Shown piece by piece: positions 52,984 to 62,159 of a stretch of 64,000 nucleotides of DNA. The translations under genes were made by a program, and so were the position numbers. The notes beneath the pieces were generated by a model, which was not told where the DNA came from, searched no databases, and saw nothing but the letters and a program-made list of their open reading frames with translations. Position 1 is the first letter of the stretch. Every line of letters starts with the position of its first letter. The DNA lies in the NCBI RefSeq assembly GCF_030409685.1, contig NZ_JAUFQJ010000014.1, forward strand, positions 124,001 to 188,000. The letters are read 5' to 3'. This DNA comes from Ferruginibacter paludis. Lineage in GTDB: Bacteria; Bacteroidota; Bacteroidia; Chitinophagales; Chitinophagaceae.

Positions 52984-54972
52984 TCACTGTTTCGCATGAT
53001 TGTTCACCAGCATCCATCTTGCGGTTTCATACATGGCACTGGTTAATTGAGACAAATGCCGCTTGACAGAATCTGTTTCTTGGGGCGAAAGCAACGGTGC
53101 GTCATTGCGAACGGGAACCAGTTCTTCCTGGCTGATCCATAAGTTTTTAATGTAAAAAAAATCGTCATTTACAATACCAATTTTCCCCTCGTCATGGTGA
53201 ATAATAAAGGCAGCATTTTCTTTTGTTTTTGAATGCAATAAGTCCCTTCCAAGTGTTTTGTTGGTATAGGGTTGGTGTATCATTCCCGCCAACGTGGGCA
53301 ATACATCAATTTGCGAAGCCGTTGTAGTAATTTTTTGCGGCACCAGCAATGCCGGCGCATAAAACAGCAAAGGAATGTGCTCATCATTCAACCGCTGATC
53401 AGTCCAGGCTTTGGGATACATGGCGTCGGCATCGCCTTCCACGCCATGATCGCCCATAAAAATAAAAATGGTATTGTCAAAATAGGGCGACAGCTTTGCG
53501 GCTTCTATAAATTTACTGTAGCAATAATCGGTATAACAAAATGCGTTGAATTCTGCCAGGGACTCAAAGCCATATTTGTGCAACTCTTCAACCGGTACCG
53601 TACGTTTTACAAAATCCCTATCTTCTTCCGGTATAGAATAAGGGCGGTGATTATCTGATGTTTGTATGATGGTGAAAAAAGGCTTCTTTTGTTGCTTCAT
53701 CACTTTGTCGGCCTCTAAAAATAAATTTTTATCGCTGATACCCCACACATTTAACTTGGGCGCACTAAATTTTCCTTCCTCGTAAATATGCACATCATTA
53801 ATGGTGGAAACAAGCCCACGAAAATTATTAAAGTCGCTGCTGCCACCTAGAAAATAAAATTTATCATAGCCCTCAAAATTATTGATGATGCTGTACTGAT
53901 TGAGCGACTGGGGGTTGCGGCTGCTAAACTTGGAGAGCTGTACATCCGGTATGCCGGTCAGGATAGCAAACACGCCACGTGCAGTTCCAAACGTGGGCGA
54001 AAAGCAACGGTCGAAAAAAATGCCCTGTTGCGTTAGCTCATTGAAAAAGGGCGTACTGTTTAAGGGATTGCCGCTCATGCTGCTTTTGTACATGCTAAAA
54101 CTTTCGCAAATTATCAGCACAATATTCGGCTGGCTTTCGAGCGAGCGGCTGCCGGGGTTGATGGTGCGTTCGTAACCAGTTGCAGGCGCACCCGTTTTAT
54201 TCAGCTGTAAAAAATCGCTGATGACGGGATAATACTGTTTGGCTTTTCCTTCATCCAGCGCCGGCTTGCGAAACTGCAGCGTGGTGAAAAAATTCTGCAG
54301 TGGGTTTAATGCCAGATAACTTTTAAAATTATCGTTCAGCGAAAATGCATCCCGCCAGCGCAGTGGTTTAAAAGCTAAAAAGCCAAACAAAAACCAAAGC
54401 AATAAAATAATGGCTGCGCCATGCCAGCGGCGGTTATAACTAAATTTATGTATGTTGATATTGCGTTCCTCCACGCTTACATGTGTTCTGGAAAACATCC
54501 AGCCCATCATGCCCACGGCGCCTACCAAGGCGGCAAAAATCCAAACCATCGGGTAACTTTGCCATAACATTTCAAAAGATATTTTAGCATCTTCTGCAAA
54601 GTTTAGAGCGCTTGCATTTAACCGGGTGTTTACGTAGGCAAAATGCCCAAAATCGGCACCGAAAAAAAATAACACCAACAAGGTTACTACTGCCAGGTAA
54701 ATGGCCCAGCCGGTTTTACACCGTTCAGAATAGAAAGGAGAAAATTTGGGAAACAAGGATATAAATGCTATTGGCAGCAGCACAATACCAATCCAGCGCA
54801 AATCGTATTGTAAGCCCAGCCAAAAAGAGGGTAACAGGTCTGCAACCTTTGTGGCAGCAGGTTTAAAGCAAATTAATGTAATAACGCGAAAGCCCGTAAA
54901 TATGGATAAGTAGATAATAAACAAGTTTATTATCCATTGGATTGTTTTGGGAAAGCGCCACCGGGTGAACAT
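52984..54972 (-). CDS. LtaS-like phosphotransferase, copy 1
   Basis: A 662-aa enzyme of the lipoteichoic-acid-synthase/alkaline-phosphatase superfamily. About five N-terminal membrane helices are followed by a periplasmic sulfatase-fold domain. Metal and catalytic residues: IVLIICESFS (Glu), the Thr nucleophile in FGTARGVFAILT (near 328), and GDHGVEGDAD (Asp/His). In Gram-negatives such enzymes transfer phosphoglycerol or phosphoethanolamine to envelope glycans. It is followed (minus strand) from copy 2 at 49 bp; the two align over full length. Confidence 0.87.
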   Translation of the reverse strand: MFTRWRFPKTIQWIINLFIIYLSIFTGFRVITLICFKPAATKVADLLPSFWLGLQYDLRWIGIVLLPIAFISLFPKFSPFYSERCKTGWAIYLAVVTLLVLFFFGADFGHFAYVNTRLNASALNFAEDAKISFEMLWQSYPMVWIFAALVGAVGMMGWMFSRTHVSVEERNINIHKFSYNRRWHGAAIILLLWFLFGFLAFKPLRWRDAFSLNDNFKSYLALNPLQNFFTTLQFRKPALDEGKAKQYYPVISDFLQLNKTGAPATGYERTINPGSRSLESQPNIVLIICESFSMYKSSMSGNPLNSTPFFNELTQQGIFFDRCFSPTFGTARGVFAILTGIPDVQLSKFSSRNPQSLNQYSIINNFEGYDKFYFLGGSSDFNNFRGLVSTINDVHIYEEGKFSAPKLNVWGISDKNLFLEADKVMKQQKKPFFTIIQTSDNHRPYSIPEEDRDFVKRTVPVEELHKYGFESLAEFNAFCYTDYCYSKFIEAAKLSPYFDNTIFIFMGDHGVEGDADAMYPKAWTDQRLNDEHIPLLFYAPALLVPQKITTTASQIDVLPTLAGMIHQPYTNKTLGRDLLHSKTKENAAFIIHHDEGKIGIVNDDFFYIKNLWISQEELVPVRNDAPLLSPQETDSVKRHLSQLTSAMYETARWMLVNNHAKQ

Positions 54973-55021
54973 AATTACAGTTGTTATTTATTGGACAGAT
55001 ACCGAAACCAGCTTGAATATG

Positions 55022-57007
55022 CTAATATTTTCTTTTATTGTTGAATAACAGGTACCGTGCAGTTTCGTAATATGCCGTTGTTAGTTTCGCCATATTATTT
55101 TTAATGCTGTCTGTAGTTGCCGTAACCGGCACCGGGTTATTATCTGTTACAGAAACAATCGTTTCCTTTTTAGTACTTAAATTTTTTAAATAGAAATAGC
55201 GGTCGTTTACCACGCCTATGTTTTTTGTGTCATGATCAATGATGAATGCATATTTCGCTGCATTGTCAATTGTATCAAATAAATTTTTGCCCATGGAATT
55301 GTTGTGGTAAGAAAGGTTAGATAAAGAAGCAACAGAAGGAACGATATCTACCTGAGAACACACAGTATGAACCAGTTTGGGTTGCAATAATTTGGGGGCA
55401 TAGAAAAGCAAGGGTACATGTTCCTGTGTAAGCCGCTGCTCCGTCCAGCTGGAAGGATAAAGCGCACTAGCGTTGCCCGCGATGCCATGATCGCCTACAA
55501 AAACAAAAATGGTGTTGTCAAAATATTTTTCCTTTTTAGCCGCTTCAAAAAATTGCTGGTAACAAAAATCAGTATAGCGGAAAGCGTTCAGCTGATCAAT
55601 ATTTTCAAAGCCATATTTATGAATACTGTCATCTGTATAATTTACTTTTTTAAACTCGCCAAGGTCGCCCGCTGGTATTGAATAAGGCCGGTGATTATCG
55701 GCTGTTTGAATTATGGCGAAAAACGGACGTTGCTGCTTGGCCAATGTGTTGTTGGCTTCTAAAAACAAATTCTTATCATCAATGCCCCATACATTCAACT
55801 TCTTTGCTTTAAAATTTTCCTGGCTGTATAAATGCAGGCTGTCAATATTGTTCAGTAGCACGCCTTTAATATTGGCCCAGGAAGGATCGCCGCCTAAAAA
55901 ATAAAATTTATCATACCCTTTAAAATCGTTGATGATAAGCTGCTGGTTGACAACTTCAGGGTTGCGGCTTGCAGAACGGTTATTATCGCCCAGTACATCC
56001 GGAAGACTCGTAACCGTGGCCCATACGCCACGGGCAGTAGGATAAGAAGGCGTAAAACAGCGGTCGAAAAAAACACCGTTTTTACAAAGCGAATTAAAGT
56101 AAGGTGTTGTGTTTAACGGGTTACCGCTCATACTGCTGCGGTACATACTAAAGCTTTCACAAATAACAATTACCACATTGGGGTGGCTACCGGTCACATT
56201 ATTTGTAACTACATTTCTTTCATAATTTAAATGAACACTGTCTGGTTGCTGCACGTTCAGGTACCTGGCTATTTCGGGGTAAGCAGCACGTACTTTTTTT
56301 ATATCAGGCCTTGTATCTTTAAAATTAAGCGTACTAAAAAAACTCTGAAACGGATTGAGTGAAAGGTTGGCTTTAAAATTATCACTTAGTGAAAACGCAT
56401 CGCTCCAGCGCAGGTTAAACTGCCCCAGTTTACCAAATACACCCAATGCGAGCAACAAGAAAAAAAGAATATAAAAGATAGAAAATTTTCGTTTAGGCAA
56501 TTCCGTCGCCGGATGATTTTTTAGCATCCGGTTAAATATATAAAAAGCATACAAGGCAATGAGTAACACAACAAACAGTGTCTTGAACACAGGATAAGAT
56601 TCCATCACCATGTGTGTTGATATGCTGGCATCACTGGAATAATTGAGTATAGAAGCGTTTAAGCGTTGCTGCAGGTAATCATAATAAAAATAGTCCACCA
56701 CATAAAACAACAGCACTACTATCAATATCACAGACAATAACACCATCCATATTTTTTTTGCGATTTTATTCCGCAATGGATTTACAAAAGGCAGGCCGCA
56801 CAGCGCCAGCATTACCACTCCTAAAATAGAAACGAACTTTATATCAAACCTTAGCCCCATTAAAAAAGCAGATCCCGAAAAAGGTTTTCCCGGCGGGTTA
56901 TATTTAAAGAAAAAGAAAAAACGGTAAGCAGTCATTACAAATAAAAAAACGAGCAGCACGGCAATAATCCATCTAACCAACCCTGGTAACTTTTTATAAA
57001 AACTCAT
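55022..57007 (-). CDS. LtaS-like phosphotransferase, copy 2
   Basis: A 661-aa paralogue of the neighbouring enzyme. The catalytic set is preserved: VVIVICESFS, the nucleophile Thr in YPTARGVWATVT, and GDHGIAGNAS. Long shared runs, such as SMSGNPLN and the HRPYSIP segment, point to a tandem duplication with subsequent divergence. Membrane topology is the same, with about five helices. It is the upstream gene of the pair and divergent from a PAP2 phosphatase. Specificity could differ between the two copies. Confidence 0.87.
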   Translation of the reverse strand: MSFYKKLPGLVRWIIAVLLVFLFVMTAYRFFFFFKYNPPGKPFSGSAFLMGLRFDIKFVSILGVVMLALCGLPFVNPLRNKIAKKIWMVLLSVILIVVLLFYVVDYFYYDYLQQRLNASILNYSSDASISTHMVMESYPVFKTLFVVLLIALYAFYIFNRMLKNHPATELPKRKFSIFYILFFLLLALGVFGKLGQFNLRWSDAFSLSDNFKANLSLNPFQSFFSTLNFKDTRPDIKKVRAAYPEIARYLNVQQPDSVHLNYERNVVTNNVTGSHPNVVIVICESFSMYRSSMSGNPLNTTPYFNSLCKNGVFFDRCFTPSYPTARGVWATVTSLPDVLGDNNRSASRNPEVVNQQLIINDFKGYDKFYFLGGDPSWANIKGVLLNNIDSLHLYSQENFKAKKLNVWGIDDKNLFLEANNTLAKQQRPFFAIIQTADNHRPYSIPAGDLGEFKKVNYTDDSIHKYGFENIDQLNAFRYTDFCYQQFFEAAKKEKYFDNTIFVFVGDHGIAGNASALYPSSWTEQRLTQEHVPLLFYAPKLLQPKLVHTVCSQVDIVPSVASLSNLSYHNNSMGKNLFDTIDNAAKYAFIIDHDTKNIGVVNDRYFYLKNLSTKKETIVSVTDNNPVPVTATTDSIKNNMAKLTTAYYETARYLLFNNKRKY

Positions 57008-57044
57008 TGTAATAAAATTAAACTGCCTGCAAAAATAGATTAAT

Positions 57045-57052
57045 TATTTTTG
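57045..57052 (+). promoter_or_regulatory. candidate -7 box for the PAP2 gene
   Basis: TATTTTTG fits TAnnTTTG and lies 18 bp before ATG 57071. The -33 region is not clear. Confidence 0.35.
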
Positions 57053-57070
57053 GCTATAATTAATTAACAA

Positions 57071-57637
57071 ATGCAATCAATACAGCAGTGGGACCGGATG
57101 GTATTACATCACATCAATGCGCAGTGGCATAACAGCTTTTTAGATGGCTTGCTTCCAGCCATGCGCAATCCCAATACCTGGCTGCCACTGTATCTTTTTT
57201 TGTTTTTATTTATAATCATCAATTATAAAAAAACCTGGTGGCAATGGATACTGCTTGCCCTGGCTACCGTTGTTGTTTGCAACTACATCAGCAGTGATTT
57301 GTTAAAGGAACACATCGTGCGGTTAAGGCCCTGCAATGACCCCGCAGTAGGCGGATGGATCCGGTTATTTAAAGGCATTTACCTGCCACAAAGCAGTGGC
57401 TTTGTCTCGTCGCATGCTGCCAATCATTTTGGTATGGCGATGTTTTTTTACATCACTTTATCCCGGGAGTTCAAAACCTGGCCAGGGTTGTTTTTTGTTT
57501 GGGCATTTGGAGTTGCGTATGCCCAGTTGTACATCGGGGTTCATTATCCGACAGATATTTTAGGTGGTACGCTTATTGGTCTTGGGGTTGGTTATTTAGC
57601 AGGCAGAATATTTAATCAAAAATTTGGATTGGGATAA
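57071..57637 (+). CDS. PAP2-family membrane phosphatase
   Basis: A 188-aa membrane protein of the PAP2/undecaprenyl-diphosphate or lipid A phosphatase group. Motif 1 KEHIVRLRP, motif 2 SSHAANHFG and the His/Asp of motif 3 (GVHYPTDILGG) are visible. The SR dipeptide usually at the start of motif 3 is AQ here, a substitution seen in several Bacteroidota members (recalled). Hydrophobic helices flank these motifs. It is divergent from the LtaS-like pair, which also handles lipid-linked phosphates, so both could belong to envelope phospholipid turnover. Confidence 0.88.
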   Translation: MQSIQQWDRMVLHHINAQWHNSFLDGLLPAMRNPNTWLPLYLFLFLFIIINYKKTWWQWILLALATVVVCNYISSDLLKEHIVRLRPCNDPAVGGWIRLFKGIYLPQSSGFVSSHAANHFGMAMFFYITLSREFKTWPGLFFVWAFGVAYAQLYIGVHYPTDILGGTLIGLGVGYLAGRIFNQKFGLG

Positions 57638-57653
57638 AATCCTAAACATACAA

Positions 57654-59114
57654 TTATAATTTTTCAGGTATCATTCTGCCTCCTTTGTGGGCTGCACTTT
57701 CGCCCTCTTCGTGGTATTCCGCATCCTGGTTTACTTTCCATAAATCATATAGTTCTTCTCCCGCAAGAATATTTTTCACTGCAAGCATCGCCGTCATCAT
57801 GCTATGGTCCTGGTTATTATATTTATGCATTCCGTTGCGGCCCATTAAATATAAACCCGGGTATTGACGCAATGCTTCCTTTACCAGCGCTATGTTTTCT
57901 TTATAGCTGTGATCGTACACAGGGTAAGCCCTTTTTTGCCTCACCACATATCCGTCTTTCACCGCCGATGCCTGCGCAAGTCCAATTTTTTCAATTTCAT
58001 TTTTGCCCAGCATAATTAATTCGGCATCACTGCTTTGCCACATCCCGTCTCCTTGAAAACAAAAATATTCCAGGCCATAACAAGCCATGGTTTTATCTGG
58101 TACCATATCCGGGCTCCAGGATTTAAAATTTTGTACCCTGCCTGCTTTTACTGCAGGATCATGCACATAAATCCAGTTCTCTTTAAATGTATGCTCATCT
58201 TTTAAAATTAAAATAACGGTGATGAAGTCGCGGTACTTTAATTGCTTGGCTGCCTGTAATGCGGCAGCTGGTAACGCCGGCGCAACTGCCGGCAGCAATT
58301 GTGCAATTGCAGCAGAGGATAAAACATAATCAAAACCTCCGAAAGTAGCACCTGTTGAAGTTGTAAGCTGCCATTTGTTTTGCTGTAACGAAATTGCATT
58401 AACTGTTGCATTCATCAGGATGCTTGCTCCCATCGCTTTACTTTTTTCAGCACAGGCAGTCCACATCATTCCCGGCCCAAGCCTGGGATAGCGGAAGGTA
58501 TCAATCAGCGTTTTAATGATGGGCCTCTTACTTCCAGCGGACGGCTTTATAACGGCATTTATAATGGCTCTGCTCAACGACAATCCTTTAATGCGTTGAA
58601 CAGCCCAATCTGCAGATATCTCCCTGCAGGGTATACCCCAAACTTTTTCTGTATAGGTTTTAAAAAAAATGCTGTACAACCGCCTGCCAAAATGATTGCT
58701 GACCCAGTCTTCAAAATTGAGTGGTTTTTTTACCGGGAACATTTTTGCTTTTAGATAACTCAATACACAGTGTATCGATTCAGCTACCCCGAGTTTACGC
58801 AATGCTTCAATGGCATTTAACGGGTAAGAAAAAAAAAGGTGTTTATAAAAAATGCTGGAGCTTCTTGGTCTTTCCAGCATATCGTTGGGCAAAATTTCTG
58901 TCCATAGATCTTCCACTTCTTTGTTTTTGGAAAAAAAACGGTGACCACCGATATCAAATAAATACCCCTTGTAATTTTCGGTTCTTGATATGCCTCCAAC
59001 ATACTGCGCATCAGCTTCAAAAACAGTTACTTCCTGACCCGCTTTGGCTAACTGGTAGGCTGCTGTAAGTCCAGCAGGGCCGGCACCAATGATGGCAATT
59101 TTCTGTTTATCCAT
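57654..59114 (-). CDS. FAD-dependent oxidoreductase (UDP-galactopyranose mutase-like)
   Basis: A 486-aa flavoprotein. The dinucleotide-binding loop IAIIGAGPAGLTAAYQLAKAG is at the N-terminus. GGISRTENYKGYLFDIGGHRFF and FFKTYTEKVWGIPC are typical of the amine-oxidase/UGM-like branch that acts on sugar nucleotides or isoprenoids. The gene ends 16 bp from the convergent PAP2 gene. It might participate in surface polysaccharide synthesis; the exact substrate is unknown. Confidence 0.85.
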   Translation of the reverse strand: MDKQKIAIIGAGPAGLTAAYQLAKAGQEVTVFEADAQYVGGISRTENYKGYLFDIGGHRFFSKNKEVEDLWTEILPNDMLERPRSSSIFYKHLFFSYPLNAIEALRKLGVAESIHCVLSYLKAKMFPVKKPLNFEDWVSNHFGRRLYSIFFKTYTEKVWGIPCREISADWAVQRIKGLSLSRAIINAVIKPSAGSKRPIIKTLIDTFRYPRLGPGMMWTACAEKSKAMGASILMNATVNAISLQQNKWQLTTSTGATFGGFDYVLSSAAIAQLLPAVAPALPAAALQAAKQLKYRDFITVILILKDEHTFKENWIYVHDPAVKAGRVQNFKSWSPDMVPDKTMACYGLEYFCFQGDGMWQSSDAELIMLGKNEIEKIGLAQASAVKDGYVVRQKRAYPVYDHSYKENIALVKEALRQYPGLYLMGRNGMHKYNNQDHSMMTAMLAVKNILAGEELYDLWKVNQDAEYHEEGESAAHKGGRMIPEKL

Positions 59115-59276
59115 AACGACCGGGCAAATGTAAATGCTAAGCAGCTATCAAAAAAATAATGCTGTATTCCAACACCATAAGCAGTTTGCCTAACGTTTAA
59201 ATCCGTGTTTTAGATTAGAATGTAGATATTTGCATCAACTACCGCTGTTCTCAAACGGCGGTTTTAGTTAAATTTT

Positions 59277-60575
59277 ATGACAGAAATATTTATTTTACTG
59301 GCCCTTATTATTGTAAACGGGCTTTTTGTAATGAGTGAAATTGCCTTGGTGAGTGCCCGCAAGGGAAGACTGGAAAGCCTTGGTAATAAAGGAGATCAGA
59401 AGGCAAAAGCCGCATTGGACCTGGCAGCTAATCCGGAGAAATTTTTATCTACCGCTCAAATTGGCATTACATTAATATCCATTTTGACGGGTGTATACTC
59501 GGGCGAGAAATTCAGTATGCACTTGAAGCCATTTGTGGAAAAATTTGATTTGCTTAAGCCCTATGCTACTACTATTTCTACGGTATTGATAGTAATGCTG
59601 GTGACATTTTTGTCAATTATTTTAGGAGAGCTGGTACCTAAAAGAATGGGAATGCTAAGGGCGGAAAAAATTGCCCGGCTGGTAGCGGGACCAATGAACA
59701 TCCTTTCTACCATAGTTTACCCCATTGTATGGTTACTGAATACCATCACCAACATCATCTTTAAAATTTTCAACGTTAAAGTAGCCAGCGATAATGCGGT
59801 AACGGAAGATGAAATTAAAGCTATGATAAGCGAGGGAAGCGAACACGGCACTATTGAAACAGAGGAGAAAGAAATCATTGAAAGGGTATTTCATTTGGGT
59901 GACCGTAATATTACTTCTTTAATGACGCACCGTACTGAAATTGCTTGGTTTGATATTGATGACACGGTACAAACAGTTACTGAAAAATTTGACCAGATTA
60001 CTTACTCGACTTACCCTGTTTGCGAGAAAACGGTAGACGATATCAAGGGGCTTATTTATATTAAAGACCTGTTGAAAGCCGCACCGGCAACCCCATTGAA
60101 AGCACTTATCAAACCGGCACTGTTTGTACCCGAAAATAACAGCCCTTACCAATTGCTTGAAAAGATAAAGCAAACAAAAATTCATAGTTGCTTTATAGTA
60201 AATGAATATGGCACACTGGAAGGCATGATTACCCTGAATGATATACTGGAAGCTATTGTAGGAGACGTACCGCAGACCGGCCAGGAAGAGTATGAAATTA
60301 CTGAGCGTGCTGACGGAACCTACCTGGTTGACGCCCAGATTACGTTTTACGATTTTTTAAGCCATTTTGAAAAGACAGAATGGATGAATGAAGGTGAACA
60401 TGAATTTGATACCGTGGCGGGTTTTGTATTGCATGAACTGGAACGAATTCCTAAAACCGGCGATACATTCGATTGGCGGGGTTTTGAATTTGAAATTGTT
60501 GACATGGATGGCCAGCGAATTGACAAGTTATTGGTGAAGATATCGGAAGAATTAAAAGATAATATGGAAGAGTAA
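59277..60575 (+). CDS. CNNM/CorC-type membrane protein (hemolysin family)
   Basis: A 432-aa protein. The DUF21 membrane domain (residues about 1-185, three or four helices, with SEIALVSARKGRLESL) is followed by a CBS pair (MTHRTEIAWFDIDDTVQTV, PVCEKTVDDIKGLIYIKDLL, INSC-like core) and a CorC_HlyC domain at the end (AQITFYDFLSHF, DTVAGFVLHELERIP). Family members export magnesium or cobalt or regulate it; the name hemolysin is historical. It is a single gene with the gene-poor region downstream. Confidence 0.92.
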   Translation: MTEIFILLALIIVNGLFVMSEIALVSARKGRLESLGNKGDQKAKAALDLAANPEKFLSTAQIGITLISILTGVYSGEKFSMHLKPFVEKFDLLKPYATTISTVLIVMLVTFLSIILGELVPKRMGMLRAEKIARLVAGPMNILSTIVYPIVWLLNTITNIIFKIFNVKVASDNAVTEDEIKAMISEGSEHGTIETEEKEIIERVFHLGDRNITSLMTHRTEIAWFDIDDTVQTVTEKFDQITYSTYPVCEKTVDDIKGLIYIKDLLKAAPATPLKALIKPALFVPENNSPYQLLEKIKQTKIHSCFIVNEYGTLEGMITLNDILEAIVGDVPQTGQEEYEITERADGTYLVDAQITFYDFLSHFEKTEWMNEGEHEFDTVAGFVLHELERIPKTGDTFDWRGFEFEIVDMDGQRIDKLLVKISEELKDNMEE

Positions 60576-60874
60576 TTTCATTTACACCGCTGTTTATGCC
60601 TTATTCCACAGCCTGCTTTTTTATTCTTTATCAGTCACTGCCGCTTCCGACTTTTATATTAAATAATATATAATACATTTATTTTACCTATAAAATGGAA
60701 ATATCTTTCTTATTCTAGTAAATTAAATCAAAATAATTTTTTTTATAATAAAAAAGAAAAGCTTTTGGATATCATGATAAAAGTAGGTGCTAAATTCTGT
60801 ACTACAATACTTTATAAATTTAAAAGTAGTTTAACCATCATTAAATTGCAGTCAATTTAATTTTTTATATACAA

Positions 60875-61074
60875 ACGCCCATACTACTTTTACAAAAGAA
60901 ATATGGGCGTTGTTGTTAAGCGGTAATTTCGAGAAAAAGGCAATCAATCGTTAGTACTACGCAAATATAAAGTGTAACAATTTAATAATAAAATAATTTT
61001 AACAGTTTTGTAAGATTTTCATATGGCAAGCAATCGTTAAAGTCCTTCCGTTTCTACGGAAGGACTATTTTTTT
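60875..61074 (+). ncRNA. candidate structured small RNA, copy 1
   Basis: The 5' hairpin ACGCCCATA/TATGGGCGT (60875-60883, 60902-60910) encloses an 18-nt loop around CTACTTTTACAAAAGAAA. A ~100-nt AT-rich middle follows, then a 30-nt constant block (61011-61040) and a terminator with a 10-bp stem GTCCTTCCGT/ACGGAAGGAC (61042-61051, 61056-61065) plus a T tail. The middle carries GGCAATCAATCGTTA (60939-60953), nearly repeated in the constant block. No open frame fits it. The T tail and strand of the hairpin fix the direction as plus. The start position is approximate. Confidence 0.5.
61042..61074 (+). terminator. terminator of candidate RNA copy 1
   Basis: A perfect 10-bp stem with a TTCT tetraloop, then TATTTTTTT. 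The strongest hairpin in the region. Confidence 0.85.
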
Positions 61075-61574
61075 GTGGTCATTCCTTTTTTCTGCATGAT
61101 TGCCTTTTCTTAATGTATATATAAGCTTATACCGGAAAAAAATAGGGATGCCTATTTTTTGTGAAGACCGGGCATCCTGTTCATCACCTTAGTATTTCTC
61201 AATAATTTCAATGCAGTTTGTGAGGATAAACACCAGTTCACGCATACTGCCATGGTATTATCTCGAGAACCATAACCTCATTTTTTGCGCATTTTCCGGC
61301 TACTATTTTCGATTTATATAAGATGATTTGCCTGCAATTAAGCAATAATAGTATTTGCTTTGTGAACCGATTGCTGCAATTCCTCCATGCCGTTTATTGG
61401 AATACTGTCTGCAAACGGTCGGTAGAATTTTTTCGCAGGACAAATTCAGGCACCACATTTATGTTGGCCATCATTAAAAAAACATGGTGTGAATCAAACA
61501 CAACAGGCCTTTTCCTTGATATGTATATACTTAACGGTCATTAAACATCTTATAAGATAGTTTTTTACACACAG

Positions 61575-61749
61575 GTGTACAGACTACTTTTACAAAAGAA
61601 ATAAGGGCACATACAAAAAGCCGGGAGAAAAAGATAACAAGCCCTAATGTGCAGTGAGATATTGAAGAGATCAATTCTACTTTTTTAAGATTTTCATATG
61701 GCAAGCAATCGTTAATGTCCTTCCGTTTCTACGGAAGGACTATTTTTTT
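61575..61749 (+). ncRNA. candidate structured small RNA, copy 2
   Basis: Same architecture as copy 1, 700 bp downstream. The loop ACTACTTTTACAAAAGAAAT is identical. In the enclosing stem, two pairs differ compensatorily (A-T to G-C and C-G to T-A) and one becomes a G-T wobble, although two or three inner pairs are lost. The middle (about 75 nt) is unrelated to copy 1. The constant 30-nt block (61686-61715) and the terminator stem (61717-61726, 61731-61740) are near-identical. Internal complementarity GCACAT (61607) with ATGTGC (61647) offers an alternative fold. Confidence 0.5.
61717..61749 (+). terminator. terminator of candidate RNA copy 2
   Basis: The same stem and tetraloop as copy 1 (GTCCTTCCGT/ACGGAAGGAC, TTCT loop) followed by TATTTTTTT. 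Confidence 0.85.
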
Positions 61750-62159
61750 GAGCAATATTTTGTCTTGCTGCCAGGCTTCCCCATAATTAAATGAAGAAAA
61801 ATAATCTTATTCTTCTTTATACCCCATAGAAAACAGCAGATAAACACTCCGGCTGCAAAGTGCCTTGGCTACATGTTTCCTGGTGCAATCTTCTCCGGAC
61901 CTGCTTAGCATCATTCTTGTAAATCTACCCTTCATCGCAATGCATAAAAATCAATAAATACAGGCAGTAAGTTGCAGGAAATTAGTACTGGGTAAAGCGA
62001 GAGAATAAAAAATAAGTACCTAATTTCATAGCATATTCAGGAGGGACCATTTTACGATCTCTTCTTTTTGAAGAACGTTATTATCAAAAACGAATTAGCT
62101 CCATATTGTTAAACACTCAGGTATTGAAAATAATATTGACTTGCAACCGGGGAGTATAC

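Larger units (their letters stand above)
60576..62159. other. 1.6-kb gene-poor region with two repeated structured elements
   Basis: No convincing protein gene; a 73-codon frame at 61323-61544 has no support. The region is AT-rich and contains two related elements spaced exactly 700 bp apart (60875-61074 and 61575-61749). The remainder is featureless to the eye apart from short A/T tracts. Confidence 0.6.

Noticed and set aside
61323..61544. 73-codon open frame between the two candidate RNAs
   Set aside because: No recognised domain, no promoter box and no coupling to neighbours. Such a frame is expected by chance in a gap of this size.
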